From positions 110,328-174,327 of the forward strand of contig CANGIQ010000003.1 in assembly GCA_947453965.1 (NCBI GenBank): a stretch of 64,000 nt of DNA, in the 5' to 3' direction. The position numbers were made by a program, and so were the translations under genes. Positions 27,776 to 41,229 of this stretch are shown one piece after another (position 1 is the first letter of the stretch; each line of letters begins with the position of its first letter). The stretch is from Comamonadaceae bacterium. GTDB taxonomy: Bacteria; Pseudomonadota; Gammaproteobacteria; Burkholderiales; Burkholderiaceae_C. The notes beneath the pieces are model-generated. The model searched no databases. It saw only the letters and a list, made by a program, of their open reading frames with translations, and had not been told where the DNA came from.

Positions 27776-28041
27776 GAAGTTTTCTTTCCGGGGTTGGAAG
27801 GTGTCAAAGAAGTAAAAAGTGACGGACGTGTGGGAACAGGATCATGCCCACCTGCACACCACGGATGGCAACGGCCCAAACGCCTGAGCGTGAGATAACC
27901 ACCCTGTGCTGCACCATGCATGGTCAAGGCCTCTAGGGCATAAGCTGAGCAGGTCGGTTCAAAACGGCACGCCGAGCCCAACCACGGACTGAGCAACAAG
28001 CGATAAGCCTGAACGCAGCGAATCAAAATAGTCTGCATCAT
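27772..28041 (-). CDS. yidD: Membrane protein insertion efficiency factor YidD
   Basis: An 89-residue small membrane-associated protein that helps YidC-dependent insertion. The signatures CRFEPTCSAYALEAL and GGHDPVP with a preceding RLGRCHPW are those of the YidD/DUF37 family. The first ATG at 28041 overlaps the rnpA stop as ATGA; a second ATG at 28038 is equally possible. Its stop overlaps the yidC start. The tail after DPVP (about 20 residues, Ser/Thr/Pro-rich) is variable in the family. Confidence 0.93.
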   Translation of the reverse strand: MMQTILIRCVQAYRLLLSPWLGSACRFEPTCSAYALEALTMHGAAQGGYLTLRRLGRCHPWCAGGHDPVPTRPSLFTSLTPSNPGKKTS

Positions 28042-28439
28042 GGTGTCACGATCTTGCCAAACAATTGTGTCAGCTCTGTTTTCACCGCCTGCTTCAAGGC
28101 CAAGGAGGACGCGCTCACAAAGTGTTTGTTGTCAAATCCGGTTCTCAATCGAACCACATAGGCGGTGGGCTTGAGCTGGGCACCAAACGATGCTGCTACG
28201 TTATAAATCTGCCGCTTGATGAGATTGCGTGTGACCGCGCGCTTGGCCCACCGTTTAGGTGTCAAAGCGCCAAGTATCAACACACCCTCAGCAAACAGGG
28301 CCGGGGTTTTTTCAAACCCAGGCCCTGCGGAGGCTTTGTCAGCGTCTTGCCATTGGTGCAACACAAAGTGCGGTGTTCTTGCCACCGTGCTCGCTGCCAT
28401 GACAGCCTGAAACTCTGACCACTGCTTCAGACGCTCCAC
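28038..28439 (-). CDS. rnpA: Ribonuclease P protein component RnpA
   Basis: A 133-residue basic protein that, with the RNase P RNA, matures tRNA 5' ends. The central RNR-like motif is WAKRAVTRNLIKRQI. A GTG at 28439 (giving MERLKQWSEFQAVMA) is chosen because the family starts just before a conserved L-K-x-x-x-x-F segment. An upstream TTG at 28472 would give 144 residues, and the longer open frame to 28517 lies inside rpmH. A proline- and Glu-containing insert (HQWQDADKASAGPGFEKT) sits after the first strand, somewhat longer than in Escherichia coli. It overlaps yidD. Confidence 0.88.
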   Translation of the reverse strand: MERLKQWSEFQAVMAASTVARTPHFVLHQWQDADKASAGPGFEKTPALFAEGVLILGALTPKRWAKRAVTRNLIKRQIYNVAASFGAQLKPTAYVVRLRTGFDNKHFVSASSLALKQAVKTELTQLFGKIVTP

Positions 28440-28476
28440 GGCGTACAGCTCGCGGGTCTTCTCAAGCAGCAAAGAA

Positions 28477-28611
28477 TTAGACAGCCAGACGTTTGCGACC
28501 TTTGGCGCGACGGGCATTGATCACAGCGCGGCCACCACGTGTTTTCATACGGACCAAAAAGCCGTGGGTACGGGCACGACGGGTTTTAGAAGGTTGGTAA
28601 GTGCGTTTCAT
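28477..28611 (-). CDS. rpmH: 50S ribosomal protein bL34
   Basis: A 44-residue highly basic protein ([18 protein letters not shown] at the start, KGRKRLAV at the end), identical in layout to bL34 of other betaproteobacteria. It is the first gene of the rpmH-rnpA-yidD-yidC operon and is divergent from dnaA, with 201 bases between the start codons. That interval contains two DnaA boxes. Confidence 0.96.
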   Translation of the reverse strand: MKRTYQPSKTRRARTHGFLVRMKTRGGRAVINARRAKGRKRLAV

Positions 28612-28742
28612 GATGATTCCAAATAGCTAGGCCCTGTAGATCAGGGAAACCAATGATTATCGCAAAAAAATTGAGCTTCGGCAACTTTTCAACTTCAGGT
28701 TTTTGGATCACGATTTTGAAGCGATCAAAAAAATCACTAGGC

Positions 28743-28801
28743 TGTGGATAAATTTTTGATAAAGTCCTTGTTTGCTGATCTTTTTTGAACAGCTATCCAC
28801 A
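28743..28801. promoter_or_regulatory. dnaA: DnaA boxes upstream of dnaA
   Basis: A perfect box on the minus strand (complement of TGTGGATAA at 28743-28751) and a one-mismatch box CTATCCACA at 28793-28801 directly before the dnaA start. Their position suggests autoregulation of dnaA and possibly part of the origin. The surrounding 28660-28800 is AT-rich relative to the window. Confidence 0.75.
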
Positions 28802-28812
28802 GAAAAACAGTC

Positions 28813-30225
28813 ATGATCCAGGGTCTTCCTTCTTCCGCCACCGATGGCTTGCCGCCAGGCTCTGGCGATGGTTTATGGCAGGCCTGTATCGATCAATTGG
28901 CGCAAGAATTGCCCGAACAGCAATTCAATACATGGATCAAACCCCTCCAAGCTACCGTTGCTGAAGACTTCAGCCGTGTGCTCATCATGGTGGGAAATCG
29001 CTTCAAATTGGATTGGATACGGGCTCAATATGCACAGCGTATCGCCGCCTTGTTGCACCAGCTTTACGGCCAAACGATACAGGTTGAGTTAGCGATCACT
29101 CCCAAAGAAGCCCCTGTAAAAACAAGAGTCGTCTCTTATACCCATGAACTTGAGGCGCTGCCCGAGAGTTTTGTGGGAATTGAAGAAAACACACCCAGCG
29201 GCCCACGCACACGGTTGAACACTGCCCTGACCTTTGACAGCTTGGTCGAGGGCACCGCCAACCGTATGGCACGTGCAGCCGCCATGCATGTGGCCACCAT
29301 GCCAGGACAGCTTTACAACCCCCTGTTTATTTATGGTGGTGTGGGTTTGGGCAAAACACACTTGGTCCATGCTGTGGGTAACAAGTTGTTGGCCGACCGT
29401 CCAGACGCCAAAGTTCTCTACATCCATGCAGAACAATTTGTTTCGGATGTGGTTAAGGCCTACCAACGCAAAACATTTGATGAGTTCAAAGAGCGCTACC
29501 ACTCGCTGGACTTGTTGCTGATTGATGATGTGCAGTTCTTTGCCAACAAGGAAAGAACACAAGAAGAGTTCTTCAACGCCTTTGAAGCGCTGTTGGCGAA
29601 AAAATCTCACATCGTGATGACCAGCGACACCTATCCCAAAGGATTGACTGATATCCATGAACGTTTGGTGTCTCGTTTTGATGCGGGTTTGACTGTCGCC
29701 ATCGAGCCCCCAGAGCTCGAAATGCGGGTGGCCATTTTGATCAGCAAAGCACGCAACGAAGGCACCGAAATGCCCGAAGAAGTTGCTTTCTTTGTGGCCA
29801 AGAACGTGCGTTCTAACGTGCGTGAACTTGAAGGTGCCTTGCGAAAAATCCTGGCTTACTCACGTTTCAACCAGAAAGAAATCTCCATTCAATTGGCACG
29901 TGATGCCTTGCGCGATCTGTTGTCGATTCAAAACCGTCAAATCTCGGTTGAAAACATTCAAAAAACCGTGGCCGACTATTACAAGATCAAGGTAGCAGAC
30001 ATGTATTCCAAGAAGCGTCCTGCTTCGATTGCACGTCCACGCCAGATTGCGATGTACTTGGCCAAAGAGCTGACGCAAAAAAGTCTGCCTGAAATTGGCG
30101 AACTGTTTGGCGGCCGTGATCACACCACGGTGTTGCATGCTGTGCGAAAGATTACCGCAGAACGTCAACAGTTGGCTGAACTCAATCAACAATTGCACGT
30201 ACTTGAACAAACACTAAAAGGTTAA
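28813..30225 (+). CDS. dnaA: Chromosomal replication initiator DnaA
   Basis: A 470-residue AAA+ initiator. Domain I (about 1-85) contains [21 protein letters not shown] short linker follows, then domain III with Walker A in [13 protein letters not shown] and Walker B in [10 protein letters not shown]. Domain IV carries the DNA-binding signature [15 protein letters not shown]. Length and order are typical for betaproteobacteria. It is the first gene of the dnaA-dnaN-gyrB group transcribed away from the rpmH operon, the classic origin-proximal arrangement. Confidence 0.97.
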   Translation: MIQGLPSSATDGLPPGSGDGLWQACIDQLAQELPEQQFNTWIKPLQATVAEDFSRVLIMVGNRFKLDWIRAQYAQRIAALLHQLYGQTIQVELAITPKEAPVKTRVVSYTHELEALPESFVGIEENTPSGPRTRLNTALTFDSLVEGTANRMARAAAMHVATMPGQLYNPLFIYGGVGLGKTHLVHAVGNKLLADRPDAKVLYIHAEQFVSDVVKAYQRKTFDEFKERYHSLDLLLIDDVQFFANKERTQEEFFNAFEALLAKKSHIVMTSDTYPKGLTDIHERLVSRFDAGLTVAIEPPELEMRVAILISKARNEGTEMPEEVAFFVAKNVRSNVRELEGALRKILAYSRFNQKEISIQLARDALRDLLSIQNRQISVENIQKTVADYYKIKVADMYSKKRPASIARPRQIAMYLAKELTQKSLPEIGELFGGRDHTTVLHAVRKITAERQQLAELNQQLHVLEQTLKG

Positions 30226-30459
30226 TTTTTCAAAAACAACAACTCTGTGGATGGTTTTTGCATAACCTCATAGTTATCCACACAAGTCCACCCCATCAAA
30301 AAGTTATCCAGTTTTGAAAGACATCAGAAAAGCGCACTTGCAAACATGTTTCAAAGCATCACAAGTACTTGAAAAAAAAGAGGAAAATGCTGTTTTCCAC
30401 AGAAACCTGCTGTGCTTATCTACTACTACTAATTTAAATAAAGAAAACAAGAGGAAGAG
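30226..30459. other. oriC: Probable oriC: dnaA-dnaN intergenic region with DnaA boxes and DnaA-trio-like repeats
   Basis: This 234-base stretch contains DnaA-box-like sites at 30246-30254 (TGTGGATGG, reverse), 30274-30282 (TTATCCACA, perfect), 30304-30312 (TTATCCAGT) and 30393-30401 (TTTTCCACA). The last is followed by a short GC-richer spacer and then by TACTACTACTAA (30421-30432) and an A/T-rich run. That order (box, GC-rich spacer, trinucleotide DnaA-trio) is the published layout of the basal origin unwinding system. It also holds the dnaN leader (AGAGGAAG-type ribosome site before 30460). Confidence 0.7.
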
Positions 30460-31566
30460 ATGATCGTTCTGAAAGCCACACAAGACAAGGTGTTGTCCGT
30501 TCTGCAATCCGTTGCAGGCATTGTTGAACGTCGTCACACATTGCCGATCTTGGCCAATGTGTTGATTCGCAAAACCGGCAGTTCATTGCAACTGACCACC
30601 AGTGATTTGGAAATTCAAATCCGCACCACGGCAGAACTCGATGGCGATGCAGGCAACTTCACCACCACAGTCGGTGCGCGCAAATTGATCGACATCTTGC
30701 GCACCATGCCTTCAGATCAAACCGTGAGTTTGGAATCAAGCCAAAACAAATTGATCTTGAAAGGCGGTAAGAGCCGCTTCACCTTGCAAAGCTTGCCTCC
30801 TGAAGATTTTCCTTTGGTGCAAGAAGCTGCGAACTTTGGTCCCTCGTTCAGCGTGCCACAAAAAACATTGAAAGAGTTGTTGCACCAAGTCTCGTTTGCC
30901 ATGGCTGTGCATGACATCCGTTACTACCTCAACGGCATTTTGTTTGTTGCCGAAGGCAAGCAACTGAGCTTGGTGGCCACCGATGGCCACCGTCTGGCAT
31001 TTGCCTCTGCCACGCTCGATGTGGAAGTGCCCCGTCAAGAAGTCATCTTGCCGCGCAAGACAGTGCTCGAGATGCAACGTTTGTTGAGCGACAAAGAAGG
31101 CGCCATCGACATGCAATTCGCCAACAACCAAGCCAAGTTCAGCTTTGAAGGCATGGAGTTTGTGACGAAGTTGGTCGAAGGCAAGTTCCCCGACTACAAC
31201 CGTGTGATTCCAAAGAACCACAAAAACACCATCACCTTGGGTCGTACCGCTTTGTTGGCTACTTTGCAGCGCACTGCGATTCTGACCAGTGAAAAATTCA
31301 AAGGCGTTCGCTTGAACTTGGAGCCTGGCACCTTGCGTGTGGCGTCTAGCAACGCCGAGCAAGAAGAGGCTGTGGACGAACTTGAAATTGATTACAACGG
31401 TGACACCATCGAAATTGGTTTCAATGTCACATACCTGATCGATGCGTTGACCAATATGGACCAAGACATGGTTCAGGTGGACTTGGCAGATTCCAACAGC
31501 TCAGCACTCATCACCATTCCGGACAACACCACATTCAAGTATGTGGTGATGCCCATGCGTATTTGA
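30460..31566 (+). CDS. dnaN: DNA polymerase III beta subunit (sliding clamp)
   Basis: A 368-residue clamp of three similar domains that form a dimeric ring around DNA. It begins MIVLKATQDKVLSVLQSVAGIVERRHTLPIL (shown here only by its ends, MIVLKATQ and RRHTLPIL) and ends with the conserved hydrophobic-pocket strand YVVMPMRI. Length matches Escherichia coli (366). It lies 234 bases after dnaA across the probable origin and precedes gyrB by 64 bases, so it may be expressed partly from its own promoter. Confidence 0.97.
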   Translation: MIVLKATQDKVLSVLQSVAGIVERRHTLPILANVLIRKTGSSLQLTTSDLEIQIRTTAELDGDAGNFTTTVGARKLIDILRTMPSDQTVSLESSQNKLILKGGKSRFTLQSLPPEDFPLVQEAANFGPSFSVPQKTLKELLHQVSFAMAVHDIRYYLNGILFVAEGKQLSLVATDGHRLAFASATLDVEVPRQEVILPRKTVLEMQRLLSDKEGAIDMQFANNQAKFSFEGMEFVTKLVEGKFPDYNRVIPKNHKNTITLGRTALLATLQRTAILTSEKFKGVRLNLEPGTLRVASSNAEQEEAVDELEIDYNGDTIEIGFNVTYLIDALTNMDQDMVQVDLADSNSSALITIPDNTTFKYVVMPMRI

Positions 31567-31594
31567 GTTTTTTGATATCCCTTTTGACAGATCC

Positions 31595-31616
31595 CGCAGC
31601 GCGCTTATGCGCTGCG
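31595..31616. repeat. Short GC-rich hairpin between dnaN and gyrB
   Basis: An 8-bp perfect stem (31595-31602 with 31609-31616) and a 6-base loop, 14 bases upstream of the gyrB ATG. It lacks a T run. It may affect gyrB translation or act as a partial terminator for dnaN; no obvious ribosome site remains outside it. Confidence 0.45.
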
Positions 31617-31621
31617 TATGA

Positions 31622-34695
<3,074 letters not shown>

Positions 34696-34799
34696 GATCA
34701 AGTCCTTGAATGAAGAAGCGGGTTGCTTCTGACAAGGTTGAACTGTGAACGCCCTGTGTGTCGGGTCTGTGCGGTCTGTAAGAAGTTTCGTAAAGTTAT

Positions 34800-35663
34800 T
34801 TATCCCATCAAGCCAGCGCGAAAGTCGTCCACCGCTTGCACCAGTTCTTCGCGGGTGTTCATCACAAACGGACCGTATTGCGCAATCGGTTCACGCAGCG
34901 GCTGACCGGCGATCAAGATCATGCGTGTGTTGGCTGTGCCACGCACAAGCAAGCCGTCACCCGCGTTGCGCAAAATCGCCATGCGCTTGACAGGCACGGC
35001 CGTGGACGCGTCTCCGTGTAGTACCTCAACCGATCCACGGTAAACATAGATGAAGGCATTGTGTGTGGCAGGCAAGGCTTGCTCAAACACAGCGCCATCG
35101 GTACTGGGGAAATGCAGATCCACATACAAAGGTTCGGTGTGTTCACGCTGCATGGCGCCTGTCACGCCCTGTGACGTTCCTGCAATGACACGTACCAGCA
35201 CTTGCTGTGGTGTGGTGACTTCAGGAATTTCTTCACTTTGAATGTCGCGGTACCACGGGTCGCACAGCTTGTGCTTGGCAGGCAGGTTCAACCAGAGCTG
35301 AAAGCCTTCCATCACGCCTTCTTCTTGCTCGGGCATCTCGCTGTGGGTGAGCCCCCGACCGGCGGTCATCCACTGCACGCCACCGTTTTGCAACAAGCCT
35401 TCGTGGCCACCGCTGTCGCGGTGGCGCATGCGGCCCGCAATCATGTAGGTCACGGTTTCAAAGCCGCGGTGTGGATGGTTTGGAAAGCCTGCGATGTAGT
35501 CGTCTGGCTTGTCGCTGCCAAAGGCATCGAGCATCAAGAAAGGGTCTAGGCGTTGCTGCAAATCGTGCGACAAGACGCGCGTCAAACGCACACCTGCGCC
35601 GTCTTGCGTGTCTTGGCCGATGACCAAGCGTTCAACGCCCCGCGCTGTTTTGACGGCACTCAT
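34800..35663 (-). CDS. Pirin family protein
   Basis: A 287-residue bicupin protein. The N-terminal cupin holds the metal ligands: NHPHRGFETVTY gives two His (near residues 63-65) and RGLTHSEMP gives His and Glu. The second cupin (about residues 185-275) lacks an obvious metal set. Bacterial pirins include quercetin dioxygenases and regulators of pyruvate metabolism; the reaction here is unknown. Its start overlaps the copZ stop by four bases (ATGA), so the two are co-translated, which suggests a link to copper or redox stress. The length is normal for the family. Confidence 0.87.
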   Translation of the reverse strand: MSAVKTARGVERLVIGQDTQDGAGVRLTRVLSHDLQQRLDPFLMLDAFGSDKPDDYIAGFPNHPHRGFETVTYMIAGRMRHRDSGGHEGLLQNGGVQWMTAGRGLTHSEMPEQEEGVMEGFQLWLNLPAKHKLCDPWYRDIQSEEIPEVTTPQQVLVRVIAGTSQGVTGAMQREHTEPLYVDLHFPSTDGAVFEQALPATHNAFIYVYRGSVEVLHGDASTAVPVKRMAILRNAGDGLLVRGTANTRMILIAGQPLREPIAQYGPFVMNTREELVQAVDDFRAGLMG

Positions 35664-35854
35664 GCGACTTGGTAGCCTTCTTCAGCGATGGCGTGGGCCA
35701 GGGTTTCACGCGGTTGGTTGCTGTGCACATCAACCTTGCCAGATGGGCGGTCGATCTCCACTTTGGCTTCAGGGTCGAGGCGAAGAATGGCTTTTTTGAC
35801 CGCCATTTCGCAATGACCACAGGTCATGCCTTGCACTTGGAAGGTGTTGTCCAT
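35660..35854 (-). CDS. copZ: Copper chaperone CopZ-like (heavy-metal-associated domain)
   Basis: A 64-residue single HMA-domain protein with the copper-binding loop QGMTCGHCEMAVKKAI (Cys12 and Cys15). It carries Cu(I) in the cytoplasm and hands it to CopA, whose gene is divergent with only 33 bases between start codons. The C-terminal RETLAHAIAEEGYQV is the usual last helix and strand. A CAGGAG ribosome site precedes the start. It is the first gene of a two-gene unit with pirin. Confidence 0.9.
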   Translation of the reverse strand: MDNTFQVQGMTCGHCEMAVKKAILRLDPEAKVEIDRPSGKVDVHSNQPRETLAHAIAEEGYQVA

Positions 35855-35887
35855 AAGTTGCTCCTGATAAAGATGTAACCTTAACCC

Positions 35888-38152
35888 ATGAATGAATTAT
35901 CTTGCGACATTGGTATCGGTGGGATGACCTGTGCATCGTGTGTGACGCGCGTGGAACGCGCAATCGCCAAACTGCCTGGCGTTCAACAGGTGAGTGTGAA
36001 CCTGGCCACCGAGTCTGCGCGTGTGGTGTGGAACGACGCCGACCCCACGCATGAGGCACGCTTGCGCCGTGCCGTGCGTGATGCAGGTTACGAGCCCTTG
36101 GCGCCAGAACATTTAGAACAAGCGTCGAACAGTCCTTGGGCGGGCTTTGCACCCGTGGCCATCGGCGCGTTGCTGAGTGCACCCTTGGTCTTGCCCATGC
36201 TGGGAGATGTCCTGGGTCAACACTGGATGTTGTCGGCTTGGTGGCAATTTCTCTTGGCCACACCGGTGCAGTTTGTGTTGGGCGCACGTTTTTACAAAGC
36301 CGGTTGGCATGCTTTGCGCGCAGGCACCGGCAATATGGACTTGCTCGTCGCCATTGGCACCACGGCCGGTTGGGCTTTGTCCATGTGGTTGTGGCTGACA
36401 GCGCCTGCAGGCGCCATGGTGCATTTGTATTTCGAAGGCTCGGCCGTGGTCATCACCTTGGTGTTGCTGGGCAAGTGGTTGGAGGCGCGCGCGAAACGTC
36501 AAACCACCGATGCCATTCGTGCCCTGCATGCCTTGCGCCCCGAACGTGCACGCGTCATTGGCTTAGATGGTGAGGTGGAAATCCCCATCGATGAATTGTT
36601 GGTTGGCGACCGCGTGGTGGTGTTGCCCGGCGAGCGTTTTGCGGCGGACGGCATCGTGCTCGAAGGGCAAACCCAAGTGGACGAATCCATGCTCACGGGC
36701 GAGCCCTTGCCTGTGGCCAAAGCCATAGACGCCAAGGTCACGGGTGGCAGCATCAATGGCGAAGGCCGTGTGGTGATGCGCGTGAGCGCCACCGGCACGG
36801 CCACGGTGCTGGCCAACATCATCCGTTTGGTCGAAGACGCACAGGCCGCCAAAGCACCAATTCAACGCTTGGTCGATCAAGTGTCTGCCGTGTTCGTGCC
36901 CTTGGTGTTGGTGCTGGCGGCGCTGACCTTGCTGGCATGGTGGTTCACGGGTCACAGCGTCGAGGTGTCGCTGATTCACAGCGTGGCGGTGTTGGTGATT
37001 GCCTGCCCCTGTGCGTTGGGGCTGGCTACTCCGGCGGCCATCATGGCGGGCACCGGTGTGGCGGCCAAGCACGGCATTCTCATCAAGGACGTGCAAGCCT
37101 TGGAAGTGGCGCACCGTGTGGACACCGTGGCGTTCGACAAAACAGGCACGCTCACCGTGGGGCAGCCGCGGTTGTTGTCGATCACCTCACTCACGTCCAC
37201 AGACCCAGGATGGTTGGGTCTGGCGGCGAGCTTGCAGCGTGGCAGCGAGCACCCCTTGGCCCATGCGGTGGTGCAAGCGGCCAAAGCCCAAGACATTGCA
37301 ACCACCGCACCTGACGAAGTGCGTGCTGTGCCCGGCTATGGCAGTGAAGGTGAGGTGCAAGGCCGCCGCTTGATGTTGGGTAGTCTGCGTTGGATGCGCG
37401 TCCTAGGCCTGGTGCCTAGCGCCGCCCCTGACACCCCAACCCCTGATGCGGCACAGCGACCTGAAGAGGCGTGGTGGATTCAAGCTCAGGCTTTGCAGAC
37501 CCAAGGTGCGACCGTGTCGGTGTTGGTGGAACGCACCCCACAAGGCCTCACGCCCTGCGCTGTGATGGCTTTTGGTGACGAGCCTAAGCCCGGTGTGCAA
37601 GCCGCATTGGCCACCTTGCGCGCGCGTGGTTTGCGTTTGGTGATGATCTCGGGCGACAACCTGGGTGCGGCGCAGGCCATGGCGCAACGTTTGGGTCTGC
37701 GCGCGGATGAGGTGCATGCCGACGTCATGCCGGGTGACAAAGCGGCCTTGGTGAAAAGTTTGCAGCACAACGACCACGGCGCACCCCATGTGGTGGCGTT
37801 TGTGGGAGACGGCATCAACGATGCACCGGCCTTGGCCGCAGCCGATGTGGGCTTGGCCATGGCCAATGTGCATGCCGATGGTCAAGGCGGCGGCACCGAT
37901 GTGGCCATGCAAGCCGCTGGCATCACCCTGATGCGCGGTGATGTGGCCCTGGTGGCCGGCGCGTTGGAGATTTCAGCCCGCACCGTGGCCAAGATTCGGC
38001 AGAACTTGTTTTGGGCCTTTGCCTACAACGCCGCTGGCATTCCGCTGGCGGCGCTGGGCTACCTGAGCCCGGTGGTGGCGGGCGCCGCGATGGCCTTGAG
38101 CTCGGTGAGCGTGATGACCAACGCCTTGCTGCTCAAACGCTGGAAGGTTTAA
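35888..38152 (+). CDS. copA: Copper-exporting P1B-type ATPase CopA
   Basis: A 754-residue inner-membrane Cu(I) pump. It has one N-terminal HMA domain (GMTCASC at residues 12-18), then eight membrane segments with the CPC transport motif at 373-375. The actuator has TGEP (270-273), the phosphorylation site is DKTGTLT (Asp417), the nucleotide site is SEHPLAHA, and the hinge is GDGINDAP. The last helices contain YN (FAYNAAG) and MALSS, the signature set of Cu(I)-specific P1B-1 ATPases. No ribosome site is seen before ATG 35888, so a very short leader or leaderless start is possible. It is convergent with the efflux gene at 38149 and overlaps it by four bases. Confidence 0.94.
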   Translation: MNELSCDIGIGGMTCASCVTRVERAIAKLPGVQQVSVNLATESARVVWNDADPTHEARLRRAVRDAGYEPLAPEHLEQASNSPWAGFAPVAIGALLSAPLVLPMLGDVLGQHWMLSAWWQFLLATPVQFVLGARFYKAGWHALRAGTGNMDLLVAIGTTAGWALSMWLWLTAPAGAMVHLYFEGSAVVITLVLLGKWLEARAKRQTTDAIRALHALRPERARVIGLDGEVEIPIDELLVGDRVVVLPGERFAADGIVLEGQTQVDESMLTGEPLPVAKAIDAKVTGGSINGEGRVVMRVSATGTATVLANIIRLVEDAQAAKAPIQRLVDQVSAVFVPLVLVLAALTLLAWWFTGHSVEVSLIHSVAVLVIACPCALGLATPAAIMAGTGVAAKHGILIKDVQALEVAHRVDTVAFDKTGTLTVGQPRLLSITSLTSTDPGWLGLAASLQRGSEHPLAHAVVQAAKAQDIATTAPDEVRAVPGYGSEGEVQGRRLMLGSLRWMRVLGLVPSAAPDTPTPDAAQRPEEAWWIQAQALQTQGATVSVLVERTPQGLTPCAVMAFGDEPKPGVQAALATLRARGLRLVMISGDNLGAAQAMAQRLGLRADEVHADVMPGDKAALVKSLQHNDHGAPHVVAFVGDGINDAPALAAADVGLAMANVHADGQGGGTDVAMQAAGITLMRGDVALVAGALEISARTVAKIRQNLFWAFAYNAAGIPLAALGYLSPVVAGAAMALSSVSVMTNALLLKRWKV

Positions 38153-41100
38153 GCCTGTGCCGGCGGTGTGTTGGGCTTGTTGGAAAACCAAGCCACATAT
38201 AAAGCCGGTAACACCACCAAAGTCAGCAGCGTGGCCGTGACCAAGCCGCCAATCACCACAATCGCCAAGGGCCGTTGTGTTTCAGAACCAATGTCGTGGC
38301 TCAAGGCCATCGGCAACAAGCCCAGGGCTGCGAGCATGGCGGTCATCAGCACGGTGCGCAAGCGTTGCAAGGCACCTTCTCGGACCGCTTCCAGCACGGT
38401 GTAGCCCGCATTGCGCAGCTGTTGGAATACCGACAACATCACCACCCCGTTCAGCACCGCTTGGCCTGACAGCGCGATGAAGCCAATGGCGGCAGAGACG
38501 GAGAGCGGAATGCTGAAAATCCACAGCGCTACAAAGCCACCAATCAACGCCAGCGGCACGTTGATCAAAATCAGCCCTGCTGTTTTGAATGAACCGAATG
38601 CATCGAACAGCAACACAAAGATCAGCAGCAGCGAGATAGGCACCACCACGCCCAAGCGTTGCATGGCGCGTTCTTGGTTTTCAAATTCGCCCGACCAGGT
38701 GACCGCATAGCCATCAGAAATTTTCACGTTCTTGGCCACCCGCGCTTTCATGTCTGCCACGATGGAGCCCATGTCGCGGCCTTTGACAAAAATGCCAATC
38801 GCCATCGTGCGACGACCCGCCTCACGAGCGATGTTCATGGCGCCGCTGCCTTGTCGAATCGTGGCCACGTTTTCCAGTGTGGCGTAGCCGCCGCCAGGCA
38901 AGGCAATCGGCGTGGTGGGCAGGTTAATCACGCTGCGTTTGTCACCCGGCAGGCGCACCACCACGGTGAATTTGCGCTCGCCTTCCCAAATTTGCGTGGT
39001 GGCTCGACCTGCCAGTGCCGACTCGACCACGTCTTGGATATCGCCCACGTTCAACCCCAAGCGTGCGGCGCGGTCGCGGTCAATGTCGATGATGAGCTGT
39101 GGCACTTCGCCCAAGCGGTCAATCTCGGCGCGTTGCACGCCTTGCACTTGTTTGAACTCACGCTGCATGGCTTCGGTGGTGTGACGCAACTCACCCAAGT
39201 CATCGCCCGAGACCTTGACCACGATCTGGCCTTTGATCTGCGAGATGGACTCCAGCACGTTGTCGCGAATCGGCATCGAGAACGCTGGGTCCACGCCGGG
39301 GATGACGGCCAGCTTTTGGTCCATCTCTTCAATCAGCATGTCGCGCGTCATGCCCTTGCGCCACACTTCGGCGGGCTTCACATCGACAAACACCTCGGCC
39401 ATGCTGAGGGTTTTGGGGTCCGTGCCGTCTTCGGGCTGACCGGCTTTGGAGACCACGGTGCGCACTTCGGGAATCGTCAGCAATTGCAGGCGCGCTTTGC
39501 GTAGCACCTTGCCTGCTTCTTCTTGCGACACACTGGCTGGCATGTCCCAGTTGACCCAGAAGGTGCCCTCGTTGAGCTCGGGCAAAAACTCGGACCCCAG
39601 GTGAGCGGCTGCGACCACAGACAAAGCAAATCCGCTCAATGCGATCGTGACCACTTGGCGCGGTTTGTCGAGCGCCCAGTTCAGCACCGGCTCGTAGACG
39701 CGCTTGGCCCAACTCACCAGGTTGTTGTCGCCGTGCGGAATGCCTTTGCGCAGCATCCAATAGGCCAGCAAAGGCACCAGCGTGAGCGAGAAGATCAAGG
39801 AGCCCACCAAGGCGGTGGTGACCGACAACGCCATGGGTTGGAAGATGCGACCTTCATGGCGTTGCAGCGCAAAGATCGGAATGTGTGCCGCAATGATGAT
39901 CAGCATGGAGAACAGTGTCGGGCGCCCCACCTCGTTGGCCGCATTGGTGATGAGGGTGCGACGCTCTTTCTCGTTCATGCCTTCGCCGCGTTCTGCCAAG
40001 CGGTGCATGATGTTTTCAATCACGATCACCGCACCATCGACGATGATGCCGAAGTCCATTGCGCCCAAGCTGAGCAAGTTCGCCGGCACGCCTAAAATCT
40101 TCAGACCCAAAAAGGTGGACAGCAAAGCCAGCGGAATGACCACCACCACGGCCAGCGATGCGCGCATGTTCGACAAGAACAAGTACAGCACCAGCGAGAC
40201 CAACAGCGCACCTTCGACCAGGTTTTTGAACACCGTGGTCAAGGTCTTGCCCATCAACCAGGTGCGGTCGTAAAACGGCACGATTTGCACGCCTTTGGGC
40301 AGCACACGGGTGTTGAGGTCGTCGAGCTTTTCTTTCACGCCTTTGAGTACCACGCTGGGGTTCTCGCCTTTGCGCATGATGACGATGCCGGTGACTACAT
40401 CGTCGTCCATGTCTTGACCGACCGTGCCCAAGCGCGGGACGGCACCAATTGCAATGGTCGCTACATCACGCACCAGCACAGGCGTGTTGCCGCGCGAGGT
40501 GACCACGATGCTGCCAATGTCGTCGGCCGAGTGCAACAAGCCAATGCCGCGAATGGCGAACTGTTGCGCGCCTTGCGCCACATAGCTGCCGCCCGCATTG
40601 GCGTTGCCGCGACCCAGTGCATCTTGCAGGTCTTGCAAGGTCAGTTTGTAGGCGCGCAGTTTTTGCAGATCGGGCTGCACCTCATACTGCTTGATGTAGC
40701 CGCCCATGCCCACCACGTCGGCCACGCCAGGAATTTGTCGCAATGCGCGCTCCACCGTCCAGTCTTGGATGGTGCGCAACTCGGTGGAGGTCTTGCCGTC
40801 GCCTTTGAGGCGATAGCGCATCACCTCGCCCACAGGCGTGGCGTTGGGCATGACGTTGGCTTGCACACCGGGGGGCAGGTCCACGCCGCTCAAGCGTTCG
40901 TTGACTTGCTGGCGTGCCAGGTTGACCTCGGCCTTGTCGTCGTAGGTGACCACGGTGAAGGACAAACCAAACTGCGTGTGCGAGAAGACGCGAATCGAAT
41001 TGGGCAAGCCCGAGAGCGCCACCTCAATGGGCAAGGACACTTCTTTTTCAACCTCTTCTGCGGCGCGCCCCGGGTAGAGCGCAATCACCGTCACTTGCGT

Positions 41101-41229
41101 GTCGGTGACGTCGGGGAAGGCTTCGACGGACAGGTTCTTGAAGGCGAAGACGCCCGCCATCACAAACAGCAAGGTGCCCAGCAGGATGAACAGCGGCTGG
41201 TTGAGCGCGTAATGAATCAGACGCTTCAT
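38149..41229 (-). CDS. Heavy-metal efflux RND transporter, CzcA-like
   Basis: A 1026-residue inner-membrane proton-driven pump with twelve membrane helices and two large periplasmic loops. The helix-4 segment reads [16 protein letters not shown] (near residues 403-418), with the two Asp and Glu of HME-type RND proteins. This form is that of divalent cation exporters (CzcA group) rather than the CusA (Cu/Ag) form, as I recall the family classes. It is the last gene of a czcC-czcB-czcA-like operon and its start overlaps the adaptor gene by four bases. It ends convergently with copA. Metal specificity (Zn, Co, Cd, Ni) is not settled by eye. Confidence 0.88.
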   Translation of the reverse strand: MKRLIHYALNQPLFILLGTLLFVMAGVFAFKNLSVEAFPDVTDTQVTVIALYPGRAAEEVEKEVSLPIEVALSGLPNSIRVFSHTQFGLSFTVVTYDDKAEVNLARQQVNERLSGVDLPPGVQANVMPNATPVGEVMRYRLKGDGKTSTELRTIQDWTVERALRQIPGVADVVGMGGYIKQYEVQPDLQKLRAYKLTLQDLQDALGRGNANAGGSYVAQGAQQFAIRGIGLLHSADDIGSIVVTSRGNTPVLVRDVATIAIGAVPRLGTVGQDMDDDVVTGIVIMRKGENPSVVLKGVKEKLDDLNTRVLPKGVQIVPFYDRTWLMGKTLTTVFKNLVEGALLVSLVLYLFLSNMRASLAVVVVIPLALLSTFLGLKILGVPANLLSLGAMDFGIIVDGAVIVIENIMHRLAERGEGMNEKERRTLITNAANEVGRPTLFSMLIIIAAHIPIFALQRHEGRIFQPMALSVTTALVGSLIFSLTLVPLLAYWMLRKGIPHGDNNLVSWAKRVYEPVLNWALDKPRQVVTIALSGFALSVVAAAHLGSEFLPELNEGTFWVNWDMPASVSQEEAGKVLRKARLQLLTIPEVRTVVSKAGQPEDGTDPKTLSMAEVFVDVKPAEVWRKGMTRDMLIEEMDQKLAVIPGVDPAFSMPIRDNVLESISQIKGQIVVKVSGDDLGELRHTTEAMQREFKQVQGVQRAEIDRLGEVPQLIIDIDRDRAARLGLNVGDIQDVVESALAGRATTQIWEGERKFTVVVRLPGDKRSVINLPTTPIALPGGGYATLENVATIRQGSGAMNIAREAGRRTMAIGIFVKGRDMGSIVADMKARVAKNVKISDGYAVTWSGEFENQERAMQRLGVVVPISLLLIFVLLFDAFGSFKTAGLILINVPLALIGGFVALWIFSIPLSVSAAIGFIALSGQAVLNGVVMLSVFQQLRNAGYTVLEAVREGALQRLRTVLMTAMLAALGLLPMALSHDIGSETQRPLAIVVIGGLVTATLLTLVVLPALYVAWFSNKPNTPPAQA

